DNA of 64,000 nt from Parietaria judaica (Eukaryota > Streptophyta > Magnoliopsida > Rosales > Urticaceae), in the NCBI GenBank assembly GCA_954871525.1, contig OX940866.1, positions 36,344,521 to 36,408,520 of the forward strand. Reading direction: 5' to 3'. A model generated the notes under the pieces. That model worked only from the letters and a program-made list of their open reading frames with translations, was not told the DNA's origin and ran no database searches. Positions 1-13,177 of the stretch are shown here, piece by piece; position 1 is the first letter of the stretch; every line of letters begins with the position of its first letter. Made by a program: the position numbers and the translations under genes.

Positions 1-3000
1 AAAAAAAAGTTTACCAAGATTTAAATATAACCCCTAAAGTTAATTTTTTGACAAGAAAAAAATTATGTCTAATTCCCAGATACATAATTCCTGATTCTGA
101 TATAATCACGATACTAATAGTCCATAATGAATATTTTTTAATCAAACTTTATTGATAAAAATTTAGTTAATGACCTTTATAACGTTGACAATTAACTCAA
201 ACTACTAAAAATTTCTTAAAAAAGAATATAATCAAAGTACTATATACACTATAACAATTCTCCAAAAGCGCAAACCGGAAATTATATATATAATTAAAAA
301 AGTTACCATGATAATCACTAAAAAATAAATAAAAATGGGAATGATTGAGTACTAGAAATATTTACACATGTAATTTACTTCATGTAGTAGTAGTATAAAT
401 TACACCATGCCCCACTATGTTATCCTCATTATAGTAATAAGGAGACATAAATTTCAGGGCCACATTATTTGTTCCACATGTGCAAATGTGCAACAATACG
501 ACAAATTATTCTAATTTGGCCCCACAATCTTGCCAAAAATAAAAATTACGATTAAACTATTTAGCTAAACACACTTCTAATTGTATATTTTCTATATGCT
601 TATTCATTTATTTTTAACCATTTTGTAGTAAATTGACATATATATTGTAACGTATATATCACTTGTTGAAGATTCTCAGTGGGTTCTTAAAGAGAAAACG
701 ATGAAAGGGTTTTCTAGGACCACATACGCATTGAGTTCTTTTTCCACTATTGTATTATCTATCCATTTTCTTGTCCTTTTTTTTTGTTTGTTTTGTTTTG
801 TAGAGAAAAAGAATATATATATATATATATGACCAAATCATAAGTAATTTCAGAACATTATTTTTCTTTATTTTCAAGCTGACAAAGGAAGGGTAAATGA
901 GTTTCATCATGGTTAGTATGTACTAAGCCTTCAAGAGCAAGTAACAATCCAATCATGGACTCATATTTATTTATTTTTACTGCGAAAAGATAACGGATTA
1001 TGCAGATTTTTCCTTTCTATACTTTATTACATGTTGCTTTAACGTAGAAAGGAATCAATAACCATTTTTTGAAAATTCGGAACCATAATTTCGATATCAA
1101 GAAAAACAAAGAAAGGAAGAACACCGACGTTGATCGCAATAGTCAGAATGACACTTCGGGTTCTAATTTTTTTTTTTTTTTTTTAAATTCAAGTAAAGCC
1201 CTTACTCTAAGTGATATATCACATATGTCAACCCAAGTCAATTAGTGGAAAATAATAACAAAAATAAATTAGAAAAGCCATATAGGGTTAAAAATTTGGT
1301 GTAAAGATTCTGTGATCAAAAGAAAGCCTATCCAAAAGTAATATGAAAACGAAACCATATATTATATAAGAACGTTCCTATCAAAAAATTGCCTCATTGA
1401 ATAATTCTACTTTGTGGCTAGACTTTCGAAAAATAGCTGTCCAAATTGTTTATTGTTCAATTGTTCCCTATTAAATTAGTAAATTAATTAATTAATTAAT
1501 TAACATCTTTTGTTCAGAATAGTTCAAGATATACCATGACATGAACGTTGTGGGACCAATATAAAAAAGTTGACCAATGAGAGCCTTTGATTTCACTTGC
1601 TATTTTACGCGTTCATGTGATGATGACAGATAATACAATTTTTTTTATTTTTATTTTTGCTTCAATTTTTAATTAGAGAAGCTTCTTTGATGTTGTTGAG
1701 TTATGAGAAAATTGTGTTAAGGACAAAAATCCCTTCATTGTAGTAAGATATGGACATGGTAGATTTGTATGTATATTGATTTCTGTATTGTTTATATATA
1801 ATTATTTGACTTGGTCTTCAAAGTTTGTTATGTGTGTCTTCATTTTCTTTTACCATCTTAAGATTGTTTTGGACATAGAAGAAAAAAAATAATCATATAT
1901 TAAACCTAAGGTTAGTTTTTCGCTTGCGACGGAGATTCTCGTGAAATATAAAAGGTAAATTTTGGATCGATAAAAACATATTCTTATCAGATGCTCATCG
2001 GCAAACTAATTACGTATCGATGTACTTATAAAATCAAACTACCGATGTCGGAGATTCAAAGTAACATCGACACTACACTATAGACTCTGATTCCTAACAC
2101 TTTTTAGTTAATACATTCAAATTTATAAATATTTTTTTTTAAAAAAATCTTAAATCATATGAATCCAAATGGAAAAGAGAAAATTGTCTTTTAACATTGG
2201 AAAGAGAATATTATTTTGGTATCATGAAAAAAAAAACTAAAAAGTATAACAAAGAATATTCAAACATGAAAGCAAGCTTTCCTCTAATAAGAGACATAGA
2301 AAAGTAGTTTCTTTTTGCATTTGTGCTTTCATAAAGGAATTTACCTTATCCTAAAAAAGTTTTTTTTTTTTTTTTTTAATAGTGTGGCCATGTATTAATA
2401 ATTGAACTTGATATGAATTATATTGTCCCTTAATTCCACAACTTTGTAAAATCGATGATATGATTCTAAACTATCAAAGAATAGATTATAATTACTTAAA
2501 CTAAAGTTCTAAATATCTAAACCGATCAAAAAATGATAATTTTATCAAAAATCTAAGAACCCTAAAAACTCTAAAAAATCATATCATCCTTAATTTTTTT
2601 TTGGTCAAAATACATAAAATTATTTTTTGACTTTTAGGTTGATATTTCCGTCGGCATGCAGCGTGTCAGTGAAATTTATGCGGCATTTACGGCATGCCTT
2701 TTCTCGATTTTCCCGTCGTTATTTCTGTCAGCATGCGACATGCTCGTTATATAGGGAGCGAAACGACGTTGACATCAACATCGGCACGGGCATTTAAATC
2801 TTGATAGAAATACTCGTCAGTAACTAACGTTTACAGAAACTTATGTCATTACAAAATATTTAACCACAATTTAAATATTTATTCTTTTTTAAACTACCAC
2901 AGTTTAAAACTTTTTAAATACTAATTGCATTGACCAAAGTATATTGGAAATCCAAGAATCAACCATCACAAAAACGACATGAATTTAAACGCCGTTTCAC

Positions 3001-4203
3001 AAGGCACTTAATGGCGGGTCCCACGCTCAATGACCTGCATAGCGCTTTAGATGATATCATCAAAGACCCCACCAATAGCTATGCGCCACGTCACCACGTG
3101 CCAGTTATTGTGTTATGTTGCGTGGGTCCCACTTATAGCTGTAGTCCAATCACCGGCTCGGCTCGGCTTGGTGGCTCGAGCCGTAGCTGACTGGAGGCAA
3201 CTTCGCGCTGTTGACTGATGACAGATACTGGGAAGTGGGCACTCAGCTAGAAGAAGTAATTATTTCTTAAAGTTTATTTAATCAATGTGTAATAAATTAT
3301 ATAAAATCTCATTTATTTATTTGTAATTATATTTCTATCAATTTTATAAAGGCTATTTATTCTAATTTCAAATGTATAACATTCATTAATAGTAAGGCAT
3401 ATGCATCCATTTATATTTTATGAACGCATATTATTTGTGTTTAAATTGTAAGATTCGGACGTATTTATAATTTTTATATAAAAAAAAGAACCAAAATAGC
3501 TTTATGAGTTTAGTTAAAATATATATTTAAAATCTGAAAATAATTGATAACTTTTTAACAATATAAATTATTTTCCGTTTTTTGACCGAGGGATACAGAT
3601 TTTGAAATTTAGCGTGAAAACAGAAATAGAAATGATAAAAATTAAAATATATGAGTGATAAATGAAAAAAAAATAAGATGCCTCTAAAATATATGAGATT
3701 AATGAGACTTTTTTGTTAAAATTATCTAAAAATCTCTTCAAATTAAATGTGCATAAAATATCAAAATACAACAATGTGAGGTCTATGGTGAAATTGAGAT
3801 ATTTAATATCTTTTTTCGCCCGATCTCAAAAGTTCAAGACAAAGGACGAAAAAAATTCTGTCCTAGCTTGAAAAATAATATATATATATATATATTTTAA
3901 ACGGTGCCTGGTTTAAACGGTGAGAAAACTTATCCGGGAAACCGAAATGTTATGATTTTCAATTTAAAAAAATTGAATTTCTCGATTTTTAGCCACATTA
4001 GATCGAGGCCAAAACAAAATCGAGTACAAAATCTTCAAGCCTAATCATGTATTGCCAGATAATGTAGCTTATCTAGATATAAAACATAACAAAACTCAAA
4101 TCTTTTGACCTTAAATAATCATCAGTTAAATTTAAATCGGTTTAACTATTTTTATCCCATTTAATAAATAAAAAGTAATTTTTATTTTCAGACACACAGT
4201 ACA
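1..4203. other. Intergenic region upstream of GDPDL
   Basis: AT-rich sequence with poly-A/T runs and short TA tracts, for example near 820. No coding exon chain was found. A dispersed-repeat copy lies at 2625-2830 and is listed separately. The GC-richer patch at about 2980-3200 contains an ACGTG-type box but no convincing gene. Confidence 0.6.
2625..2830 (+). repeat. Dispersed repeat, copy 1 (partner at 31170-31340)
   Basis: This stretch contains GATATTTCCGTCGGCATGC and GCGGCATTT. The same word order occurs in reverse complement at 31170-31340: GACTTTT, GATATNTCYGTC, GCATGC, AATTTATRCGGCATTT, TTTCCCGT. Two diverged copies of one uncharacterised repeat family in opposite orientation explain this. 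No terminal repeats or target duplications were recognised. Confidence 0.5.
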
Positions 4204-4414
4204 CACGTGGAACCTTCCACACCTTATCTCTCTCGCGCGACACGGCGTCGTTTTCAGACAAACAACTGATTGATTAGCTGGAGCCGATTACACTTATCGA
4301 GATCGGCTCACTTACGCGTATCTAATTTTCAACCGGCTTATCATAATTCGTAATTAACCAACTCGCTAATCACAATTAGTAAACTTAATTAATATTAATT
4401 AATATTATAAATAG
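4204..4414 (+). promoter_or_regulatory. GDPDL core promoter: G-box and TATA box
   Basis: A perfect CACGTG lies at 4204-4209. TATAAATAG at 4406-4414 is followed by a purine-rich then CT-rich leader (about 4420-4500). It sits about 165 bp upstream of the ATG at 4576, so transcription probably starts near 4440. The G-box suggests bZIP or bHLH input, but that is inference. Confidence 0.6.
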
Positions 4415-4575
4415 AAAAAGGAGAGAGAAGAAGAAGCCATTAGCCAACCTGAAAAGCTTCAGAGCTCAAGCTCAGCTCTTCTTCTTCTTCTCTCTCTCTC
4501 TGACTGCGAAGAAATCTCGCGCATTTCCCGAGACAAGCTCGTCGGAGCTCTCGCCGGAGTTCCTCTTCTCCGGCA

Positions 4576-7500
4576 ATGCGCGCCTCCATGGCCGTCGCTT
4601 CTCTCCTCGTGGTTCTGCTCCATTCGCTGCTGGCTCTGGTCTCTGCTCAGGGATCTGGAGCCAAGAGTCCGTGGCAGACGCTCTCCGGTATGGTTTCGCT
4701 AGTGTTTGATGCTATGCGGTTTTAGCTGGTTTGATTGGTTCAGCTTGAACAAAGAATGGCGGAGATTTGAGGATTTTGATCCCTCTCTCTTCTGTTCTGA
4801 AGAAGACGAAGAAGATGAAAGCTTCTTCAAGTTGATCCGAGCGAAAACGCTTTAAAATCTGTAGCTGTGCTTTGAGTTTTTTTCATGTTTCGTATGACTA
4901 GAAAATTTGGTCACATTCTTTCTTTCTTTCCTTTATGATTGAAGTAAGTTCTGTTGTGGCAGCGAAATCGTTTGTTGTGGCGAGATTCTTGTGAAGAACT
5001 CGGCTTCGTACTCTGCGTTCTTGAGCTCAGAGGCGTTTCTGATATCTGGATTTTTTTCCTTTTTTCTCCAGGAGCTGAGCCTCGGGTCATAGCGCGTGGC
5101 GGATTTTCCGGGCTCTTTCCCGATTCGAGTAGTTCTGCCTATGAGTTGACGTTGATGACGAGCTTACCGACAACCGCTCATTGGTGTGATGTCCAGTTAA
5201 CGAAAGACGGTGCCGGAGTCTGCTCACCGAGTATCAGTCTGGAAAACAGTACTGATATCGCGGACATCTTCTCAAACAGGCAGAAAGAGTACGAAGTGAA
5301 CGGGGTTTCCGCCACTGGATACTATTCCATCGATTTCACCCTCAAGGAATTGGCAAATGTCAATGGTAAGCTCGTTGTTTCTTCAATTTTCCATTGTTAA
5401 CTTGAGTCCCCGTATTCTTAACTAAGAAGCGTTTTCTGTTCAAAATTCGGTTTTCTTATCATTGCAGTTATTCAAGGAGTCTATACCCGGTCTATTAAGT
5501 TTGACGGCAATTTCTTTCCTCTTATGACCGTCGAAAGTTTGGCAGCGGAAGTGAAACCACTGGCCATATGGTTGAATATACAGGTTTGTATTAGCGAAAT
5601 CAAAATTGATTATTCATATGCTTCGCAAATTGATTAATGCTTTGCGGTTTTGAACATTGCAGCACGATGCATTCTTCACACAACACAAATTAAGTATGAG
5701 AAGCTTCGTAATGAACGTAACTCGAAGCGTGAGTATCAGCTTCATCTCATCCCCGGAGGTGGCTTTTCTCAAGAGTATTCAAGCAAGAATGAACCCGAAG
5801 ATTACAAAGCTGGTATATCGGTTTATGCCAGCTGATGAGATTGATCCGTCTGTAAACCAGACATACGGTTCTCTGTTGAAAAATCTTACGTTTATTAAGA
5901 CGTTCGCCTCTGGAATCATTGTTCCGAAACACTTCATATGGCCCGTTGATGCAAAATCTTATCTAGAACCTCACACATCTCTTGTCTCGGATGCTCACAA
6001 ACTCGGGTTGGAAGTATATGCGTCGGGATTCATTAATGATTTTCCGTTGCCTTACAATTATAGCTATGATCCAGTTACGGAGTACCTAAATTTCATTGAC
6101 AACGGCGAATTCTCGGTTGATGGTATGCTAACTGATTTCCCGATAAGCCCATCGGCAGCCATAGGTAATTCTTCTCCGTAGTAGTGTAAGAAGTTTTGTT
6201 CTGGTAATATTGGACAATAACTTATTTATGAACATATTTGTAGGTAAAATTATATTCATGTGTTGATCATAACACGAAGACAAAATATTCGTGCATACTT
6301 AAATAAGCCTAAAAATCAGGTTGCGCTTTTAACGATTTAGCCGAAAAACTGTCCCGATAACTTTGGTTATACAAGCTATAGCGGCTGTCTAAACTTGCAT
6401 TTTATTTGTCCATCTTCTGACACTTCCTTTCTGCAGATTGTTTTGCTCACCCAAGCAAAAACGACACCGAACAAGGTATTGCGTCTTTTTATTTCTTTCT
6501 TTAAGCTTATATCGATTTTCGATTTTCGATTTTTTTTTTACTTGTTTCTCTTATCTTTTTATGCTCCAGTGAAAACTTTGGTTATTTCAAAGTTCGGATC
6601 AAGTGGAGATTACACCGGTTGTACGAACTTGGCATATAACAAGGCTATTGAAGATGGCGTTGACATACTTGACTGCCCCGTTCAAATTTCAAGTGACGGA
6701 ACGCCATTTTGCTCAAGCTCTATCGATCTGATACAAAGCACAAACGCCGCTCAATCTACCTATAACGATCTTATGACTAGCGTTCCCGAGATCAAGGCCA
6801 GCACCGGAATATACGCCTTCAACCTCACATGGACTCAAATTCAAGAATTAACTCGTAAGTCAAACTCCGTTGCTAATCTCATTACATCCTCAATAACACC
6901 CTTTGTCATTTAAATAGTGTATATTTTTGTCTTTCTCTTCCAAAAAGCGACGCGGTAGATCTCCTTTCCTTAAAATTTAAACGAAATCGTCATTAAATTG
7001 TTTTCTTCTGTTGTGCAGCTAATATATTGAGCCCGTACTCACGGTACTCGATGTACAGAAATCCAAAGAATATGAATCTCGGAAAATTCATGACGTTGGC
7101 TGACTTTTTGGAGTTGACCAAGAGCTCGCCTTCTCTTAAGGGCGTCTTGATCAGCGTCGAGGTGAGTTTTTCGTGCCTGCAGTTCTGACTTTCGTTGTCA
7201 ATTTGAAGTTGACTATAAGTTTGACCACCCGCTCTTGTTTGCTCTTTCAGCATGCTGCTTATCTGGCGGAAAAGCAGGGATTGGGCGTTACCGATGCCGT
7301 CCTCAGCGCCCTAAGCAAAGCCGGGTTTGACAATCAAACAAGCCTAAAAGTCATGATCCAATCGACCAATAGTTCTGTACTAGAAAAAGTCAAGGAGAAA
7401 AGCAAGTACCAACTAGTCTACAAGATTGAGGAGAATGTCCGGGGCATCGACGACGCCACCCTGAATGACATCAAGAGCTTTGCCGACGCTGTAGTTGTCA

Positions 7501-8099
7501 GCAAGGAGTCGGTCTTTCCCGACATAGGATTGTTCTTGACGGGGTCGACGAGCGTGGTGAAAACGATACAGTCGCACAACCTCTCCGTTTACGTCGAGAC
7601 TTTCAGTAACGAGTTCGTGTCGCAAGCATGGGACTTCTTCTCGGATGCGACCGTGGAGATTAACTCGTACGTCAGCGGAGCCGGCATCGATGGAGTCATC
7701 ACCGACTTCCCGAAAACAGCCGATCGATACAGAAGTAAGTGCACATTGTTAAACTGAATTAATAGATTTTCCGATCCGGTTTACATAACTCGGCCGTATA
7801 ATGCAGGGAACCGGTGTCTGAGCTTAGGCGACAATTCCCCGAGTTACATGAGCCCGGTCCAGCCCGGCAGTCTAATGGAGCTCATCACCCCTCAATACAT
7901 GCCGCCGGCGGAAGCTCCCTACCCGATCCTCACCGAAGCTGACGTGGACGAAAAGCCTCTGCCGCCCGTCTCGCCCCGGACTCCCGCCAGCCCAACTACC
8001 GCTGCGGGACCCACCCCGAGCGACTCGCAGCCCAAGATCGCGGCCGGCTTCTCCAGGCTAATCCTAGCTCTGCTAGTGGCCGTTTTCGCTCTCTTCTGA
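4576..8099 (+). CDS. GDPDL: Glycerophosphodiester phosphodiesterase-like protein (GDPDL/SHV3 family), GPI-anchored
   Basis: Exons: 4576-4687, 5072-5365, 5468-5583, 5663-6164, 6437-6475, 6570-6854, 7019-7161, 7251-7734 and 7807-8099. All junctions are GT-AG and in frame, giving 755 aa, the usual length of the SHV3/SVL family. Residues 1-25 form a signal peptide. Two tandem GDPD-like domains follow (about 40-340 and 357-665). Domain 1 shows [10 protein letters not shown]; domain 2 shows [12 protein letters not shown] proline-rich spacer and a hydrophobic C-terminal tail (about 735-755) fit GPI anchoring. SHV3/SVL proteins are known to act at the plasma membrane and wall in cellulose and pectin organisation and root-hair integrity. 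The histidine expected at the start of a canonical GDPD domain is absent in both halves (ARGGFSG; SKFGSSG), so catalysis may be weak. SVL1/GDPDL4 is the likely orthologue by synteny. Family confidence is high; the exact paralogue is inferred. Confidence 0.93.
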
Positions 8100-8499
8100 G
8101 CCCTCGGGTTTCTTATTTAATATTTATTTTTCGGCTTCTCGAATTTGTAGGGCTGATCCTTCCTTTACTTTTTTGCCCTTTTGCTATGTATGTTGGTTGA
8201 TGCTGTAGTTATGGCCATTGTTGGTGCTGTAAGTTAGGGGTGTGTTGGTCTTTTTTTCCTTTCTAGATAGCATTTTGTGCACCTTTTATTTTACCTTGTA
8301 TGTCGTGTCTTATATAATTACTATTCTTTAGTGTGGATTATGACATGAAATCAAATTTGAGCCATCATTCGGGACTTATTTTTTTATACCATTATGTGTC
8401 GCATGGTGCACTCAAGATTATATGTTTGTTACATAGTATTCGAAACCGAGCATTCCAATTACGGGTGAAAAACCGTATTTGCGGAATATTGTTAATGCT

Positions 8500-9300
8500 G
8501 AGAAGTATACTAACGTGAACCTGCTCCAGGGTTGATATAGGGCCGGACCTTGTAGTCGCGTGGGCGGTCAAAGGTATAGTCAAGAGGGTTGACTAATGTC
8601 TCGACTTTGTTGAAGGCAAAATCGCCGTTTTCGGTGAGGCTTCGTGTTGTCTTGACGTCCTAGCGGCGTGATATCCATGAAATAGAGATTTAAGGATTTG
8701 ATGCTGGATCTTCTACGGTGAAGGCGACCTACGTACTCAGATTTTAGGGATTAGATCATCATGCAGTTCAAGGTTAGAGGATGTGATGTGAGGAGAGTGG
8801 GGTCTTTGGCGAGGGTGTAAACTGTCGCTTTTGGCGAGCCTCGGAGGAAAAGGGGGTTCGTCAAGAACTACGTCTATGACGAACGCTAACAGGAGGGTTT
8901 AGCGAGCTCCGAAGAAAGAGGTCGTCCAGAAGTAAGTCTATGAAGAGTGCTAACTCGAAATTAATTGACCCGGTGAGGTCCATGACGAGCAAGGTCCTCG
9001 ACTTTGTGAACTAGAAGGGAGGGCGAATTTTAGAGTGAAGAGAGAAGTGGAGAACTCAATTTCTAGAGAGAGAAACTCTTGTTTTGCAACGAGAGAATAT
9101 GTAAAGAATGGTGACATAAGTGGTTCTATTTATAAGGGGGAGATTGCCCTCGCCCAGCTCCTCCTTAGAAGAGTTTTGGACATTGCCTATCCAATTGATA
9201 AAGTATTCGATTTTATTTATAAAATATCTAAAGTATGGTATTCGATCTATTATTATTGATAAACTTACTGCTCTTGCTCGTCCAACAAGCAAGCATACAA
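8500..9300 (-). mobile_element. Probable LTR remnant, minus-strand promoter
   Basis: On the minus strand a TATA box (TTATAAATAG, at about 9127-9137) is followed by a CT-rich leader and then a GC-richer stretch full of ACG/GTC words. This pattern resembles the U3-R-U5 order of a plant LTR. A CCAACA end occurs at about 9288, but the other boundary and a target duplication were not found. No coding sequence is present. This is a composition-based call. Confidence 0.35.
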
Positions 9301-10930
9301 ACCCAAAGGGAGAAAAAATTGCAACTAAATTACTCGCTTTGTAACATTTGTTGCATTTTGATATTTTAGTTCAAATTTTATGGTAAAAGTATTCGACTCG
9401 TAATATTTGTTACACTTTATTACACGATTCTATTTTTTATTTTTTTTTAAATCCTTTGCATCACGAAAGTATAATAACATAATGTGATTCAAACATTGCA
9501 ATAGCTAACATAAGTACTTAAAGATTAGAGATTGGATCAATTGCACCCACACGAGATTAATTGGTTAACTCATATTAATTAAAAGAATTATTAAGGGCCG
9601 GGCCCACAGGAAGAACCGGTGGTGGTGAAGGTGAGAGAGTATTGTGTTTGAAGGAAGAATTGTTGCCGCAAAAATTTGGACTCAAATATCAAAGTGCAAC
9701 GAGCGATACATTTGAGTATTTTCAATATTAAAGTTCTTTCATAATATATAATGGTATTCTGAATTTAAATATGAACAAAATTACAAAATCTGAATATAGT
9801 ATAATTATTTACAAAGTAATAATTCTTTAATCAGATATGATGGGGTGCAAATCTGTATTAATGTCGCATAATCACCTTACTTTGAGGAACCTAATCAACT
9901 TTCTTTTTTTGTGCTAAATTGAAATCGATAACATATTTGAATTTATGACTCTAAAAATATCGGTTAAATTGTATTTTCGGAATCACTGGGAAGTCAATTT
10001 ATTTGATTTGCTGATAATTTAATTAAATAATGCCATATTTGGATTAGGCAATAATCCGTAACATATAAGATTTATCACAGTGAAAACAGTGAACTAATAT
10101 CGAAATGATCTTATTGTTAAATAATTAAATTAAATATAAGCTTTATTTAAAATACTAATAATTAAGTATCCATGTATGTACTGTACTACATCTAAACAAA
10201 TTAGTAACGAAATATCATCTGAAAATTATTTTCATTCATAAATTGGACCCTGTGAGACTAAACTAATATGAAAAAGATCTTAGTATATTACAGCGTTATG
10301 CCAATTCATAATATATAATATTTTGCCAATAAACTAATCTCTACTACAAATCAATGAAATTAAGTTTTTAATAATGCTTTTTTTTTTTTTTTTTAAGTAG
10401 CATATTACCGTCTGCACGTAACAAAAAAAAAAACTTAATTTTGTGTGGGAAACGTAATTAATTTGAGAGTATTTTTATTTTTATTATTTTTATCAAATCC
10501 TGTGAGATTTTCACCTTAAAAAGTTCTTGAAAAACGACTGTGAAACATTCTCATTATTTAATATATTGATCTCGTTGACAATCGATGTCGTTTTTTAATA
10601 CTATGTTAAGACAATGTGTTACTTTTTAAGAAATTAAAATTCAAGGATACTCTATATATAATACTTTAATATATAATACTCTATATAGTAAACAGTGGAT
10701 TTTCCCATAATATATCTTTGAAGATTGACGAGCAAATAACGTAGCATATAATTTCTGCATGAAAAAGGCAACAAATAAGCCTGCTTCAGCAAATTAATAA
10801 AATCGATTTTAAAACAGTGATTTGGTTTGGGCGCAATATCAGAAATGAATCATGGTAACAAATCAACAAAAATTCCATCAATTTGGTTCGTAATCGTAAT
10901 ATTAATATCGATCTAACAAAAATAAGGAAA
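9300..10930. other. Intergenic region
   Basis: AT-rich sequence with homopolymer runs, such as a T run at about 10378-10394. No exon chain, RNA gene or clear element was recognised. Confidence 0.5.
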
Positions 10931-10937
10931 GAAATGC

Positions 10938-10947
10938 ACTATATAAT
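10938..10947 (+). promoter_or_regulatory. TATA box of the exopolygalacturonase gene
   Basis: CTATATAATT lies about 90 bp upstream of the chosen ATG at 11035, a normal plant TATA-to-start distance. It implies a start site near 10970. An upstream in-frame ATG at 10969 would then lie at or before the RNA 5' end. Confidence 0.5.
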
Positions 10948-11034
10948 TAGAACACAAAATTACAAGCAATGTTTATAAACAAATTAAATTATATTACAAA
11001 GCTCTCATCTTTTTCCTCTTTATCAAAGAAGAAG

Positions 11035-13102
11035 ATGGGTTCGAAGTTGAAAGAGTGTATAATATATGTAACAGTGTTTCTTGTAATCCTATGCAGTACC
11101 ACACAAGTCCAATCCCACCGAAGACGGGTTTTCAACATCCGAAAATACGGTGCCACCCCGGACGGAAAAACCAACAATTACAAGGTCTTTTCACATTAGT
11201 TTGAGTCCATCTCTATATATTATTAATACGGCCGGGATTGGAAAATTTAATTATTTATACAAAATATTTTATTTTATCGAGGTTCTACTGTATGTAATAT
11301 TGTAGGCCATTACGAGTGCGTGGAAGAATGCATGCGAATCCGCGGGAGGAGGGCTCGTATTGATACCGAAAGGGACGTTTCTGATGGACTCGGCTGACTT
11401 CATAGGGCCATGCAAAGGACAAATCGTGTTTTTTATTCAAGGCGTTCTCCTCGCCCCGCGTTACGGATCCTATAACAATCCCGACCACTGGATCTCCTTT
11501 CGGTACCTTGACAACTTCGTCCTTACCGGCGGCGGAAGCTTCGACGGCCAGGGACCCACCGCGTGGGACCACAACGATTGCAGACGAAACCCTAATTGCA
11601 AGAAGCTCCCTATCGTGAGTTTATTTCTTTCTCATAACGTATAATAATATCTTATATTTTTAATGATGACAGTCATAATGTCATACATATATATTTATAT
11701 ATATGTAGTCTGTGAGGCTGGATTTCGTGAAGAAAGCTTGGGTGAGCTACGTGAAGCTGATCAACAGCATGAACTTCCACATGGTGATCTTCGAATGCCA
11801 CGACATCAAACTCGACCACCTCCGCATCACCGCCCCCGAGGACAGCCCCAACACCGACGGAATCCATGTCGGGGACTCCACCGCCATCAGCATCACCAAT
11901 TCCATAATCGGCACTGGTGACGACTGCGTCTCCATCGGCTCCGGCGTGCGGGACATCTTGGTCCAGGGCGTCCACTGCGGGCCCGGCCACGGGATCAGCA
12001 TCGGGAGCTTGGGGAAGTACCACGACGAGCAGGACGTGTCGGGCGTCGTCGTCCGAGACTGCAGCTTCAGCGGGACCCAGAACGGGGTGCGGATCAAGAC
12101 GTGGGGGTCGCCTTCAAGGCCGACGAGCGTGCATAATCTGACGTACGAACACATCACCATGCATGGTGTCAATAATCCCATTCTCATTGACCAAGCTTAT
12201 TGCGTTACTGGTAATTGTCCTAAAGAGGTACGTAATCGATCTAAGCTCGAACGAGCACCAGTTCATAAAAAAATATTTCATATTATATGAATAATTATCG
12301 CGATTGACTTCTCTATTATCAAGGATGTATGAATTTGATCTCTCCGTTATATGAAAATAAGACTTAATCACTTCTTTTTATTAAAAATCTAGATAAAGAA
12401 GCTCACTAATTTATACGAGTAATTATCGCCATCGACTGCTCTATTATCGAAGATGTACGGATTTGGCCACTCCGTCAAGAAAATAGCATAAATAAACCAT
12501 CAATTTAATTTTTTGTGTGGAACTGACCCCTTATCATTAAAATAGCAAAAGTAGCCCCTCGATTATTATTTTTGTGCGGATACGACCCCTATTCCGTCAA
12601 CTAGTACGTATGTTAATTCTATGACATATAACTTGCAAATTTTAAAGACAACATTAGGGAGTTTTGTGAAGAAAAAAAAAAGGCTTGTTTAAATTATATT
12701 GAGATTTTTTCATTAAGATATAATATAATATAAGAAAATTGTATATAAATTTTTTATTGCATTTTGTAAAGGCCTTGGGCCAGCCTAGGGTTTCAATTGC
12801 GTCATTTATATGGATTTTTAAGCACTATTTTTAGAGTTTCTTACCTCTTGTTTCTCGATTTTCGACAGAGCTATTCGAGAATCGAAATCCACGACGTGAA
12901 GTTCCGCGACATTGAGGGGACGTCGAGTTCGAAAGTGGCGGTGAAGTTCAAGTGCAGCAAGGTGAGACCATGCTACAACATCGAGCTGAATGGCATAAGT
13001 CTGAGGCACGAGGGCAACGATGGAGCCGAAGCTTCCGAGTGCTTTCATGCCAAAGGACATGCTTATGGCTATCTACAACCTCACTCTTGTTTGATTAAAT
13101 GA
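11035..13102 (+). CDS. Exopolygalacturonase, GH28 family
   Basis: Exons: 11035-11184, 11306-11614, 11709-12227 and 12869-13102, giving 403 aa. GH28 enzymes hydrolyse alpha-1,4-galacturonan in pectin; plant exo-types release galacturonic acid and are often pollen or cell-wall enzymes. The signal peptide is about residues 1-29 and the mature protein starts near HRRRVFNIRKYG. The four GH28 signatures are present: NTDGIHV (D203), GDDCVS (D224, D225), GHGISIG (H247) and RIKTW (R281, K283), so the active site looks intact. An in-frame ATG at 10969 would place a lysine-rich stretch before the hydrophobic core, so 11035 is preferred. Intron 3 is long (641 bp) and contains a diverged duplication. The specificity call (exo rather than endo) rests on length and overall resemblance. 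Confidence 0.9.
12290..12476 (+). repeat. Diverged direct duplication in exopolygalacturonase intron 3
   Basis: Two related stretches of about 57 bp start at about 12290 and 12419 (spacing about 129 bp). They share AATTATCG, CTCTATTATC, GATGTA and a CTCCGT end. They differ at many sites, so the duplication is old. The downstream intron sequence (GACCCCTTAT, GACCCCTATT) repeats similar words. Confidence 0.5.
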
Positions 13103-13119
13103 ATTATAATCATTAATAC

Positions 13120-13177
<58 letters not shown>
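13120..13177. repeat. (ATT)n microsatellite
   Basis: About 19 near-perfect ATT units follow the exopolygalacturonase stop codon, within the probable 3' UTR or just past it. Confidence 0.95.

Noticed and set aside
2930..3190. 86-residue open frame in a GC-richer patch
   Set aside because: It begins at TTG rather than ATG, shows no domain and has no splice-compatible neighbour.
10969..11034. Upstream in-frame ATG for the exopolygalacturonase
   Set aside because: It would add a lysine-rich stretch ahead of the signal peptide and lies at the predicted RNA start.
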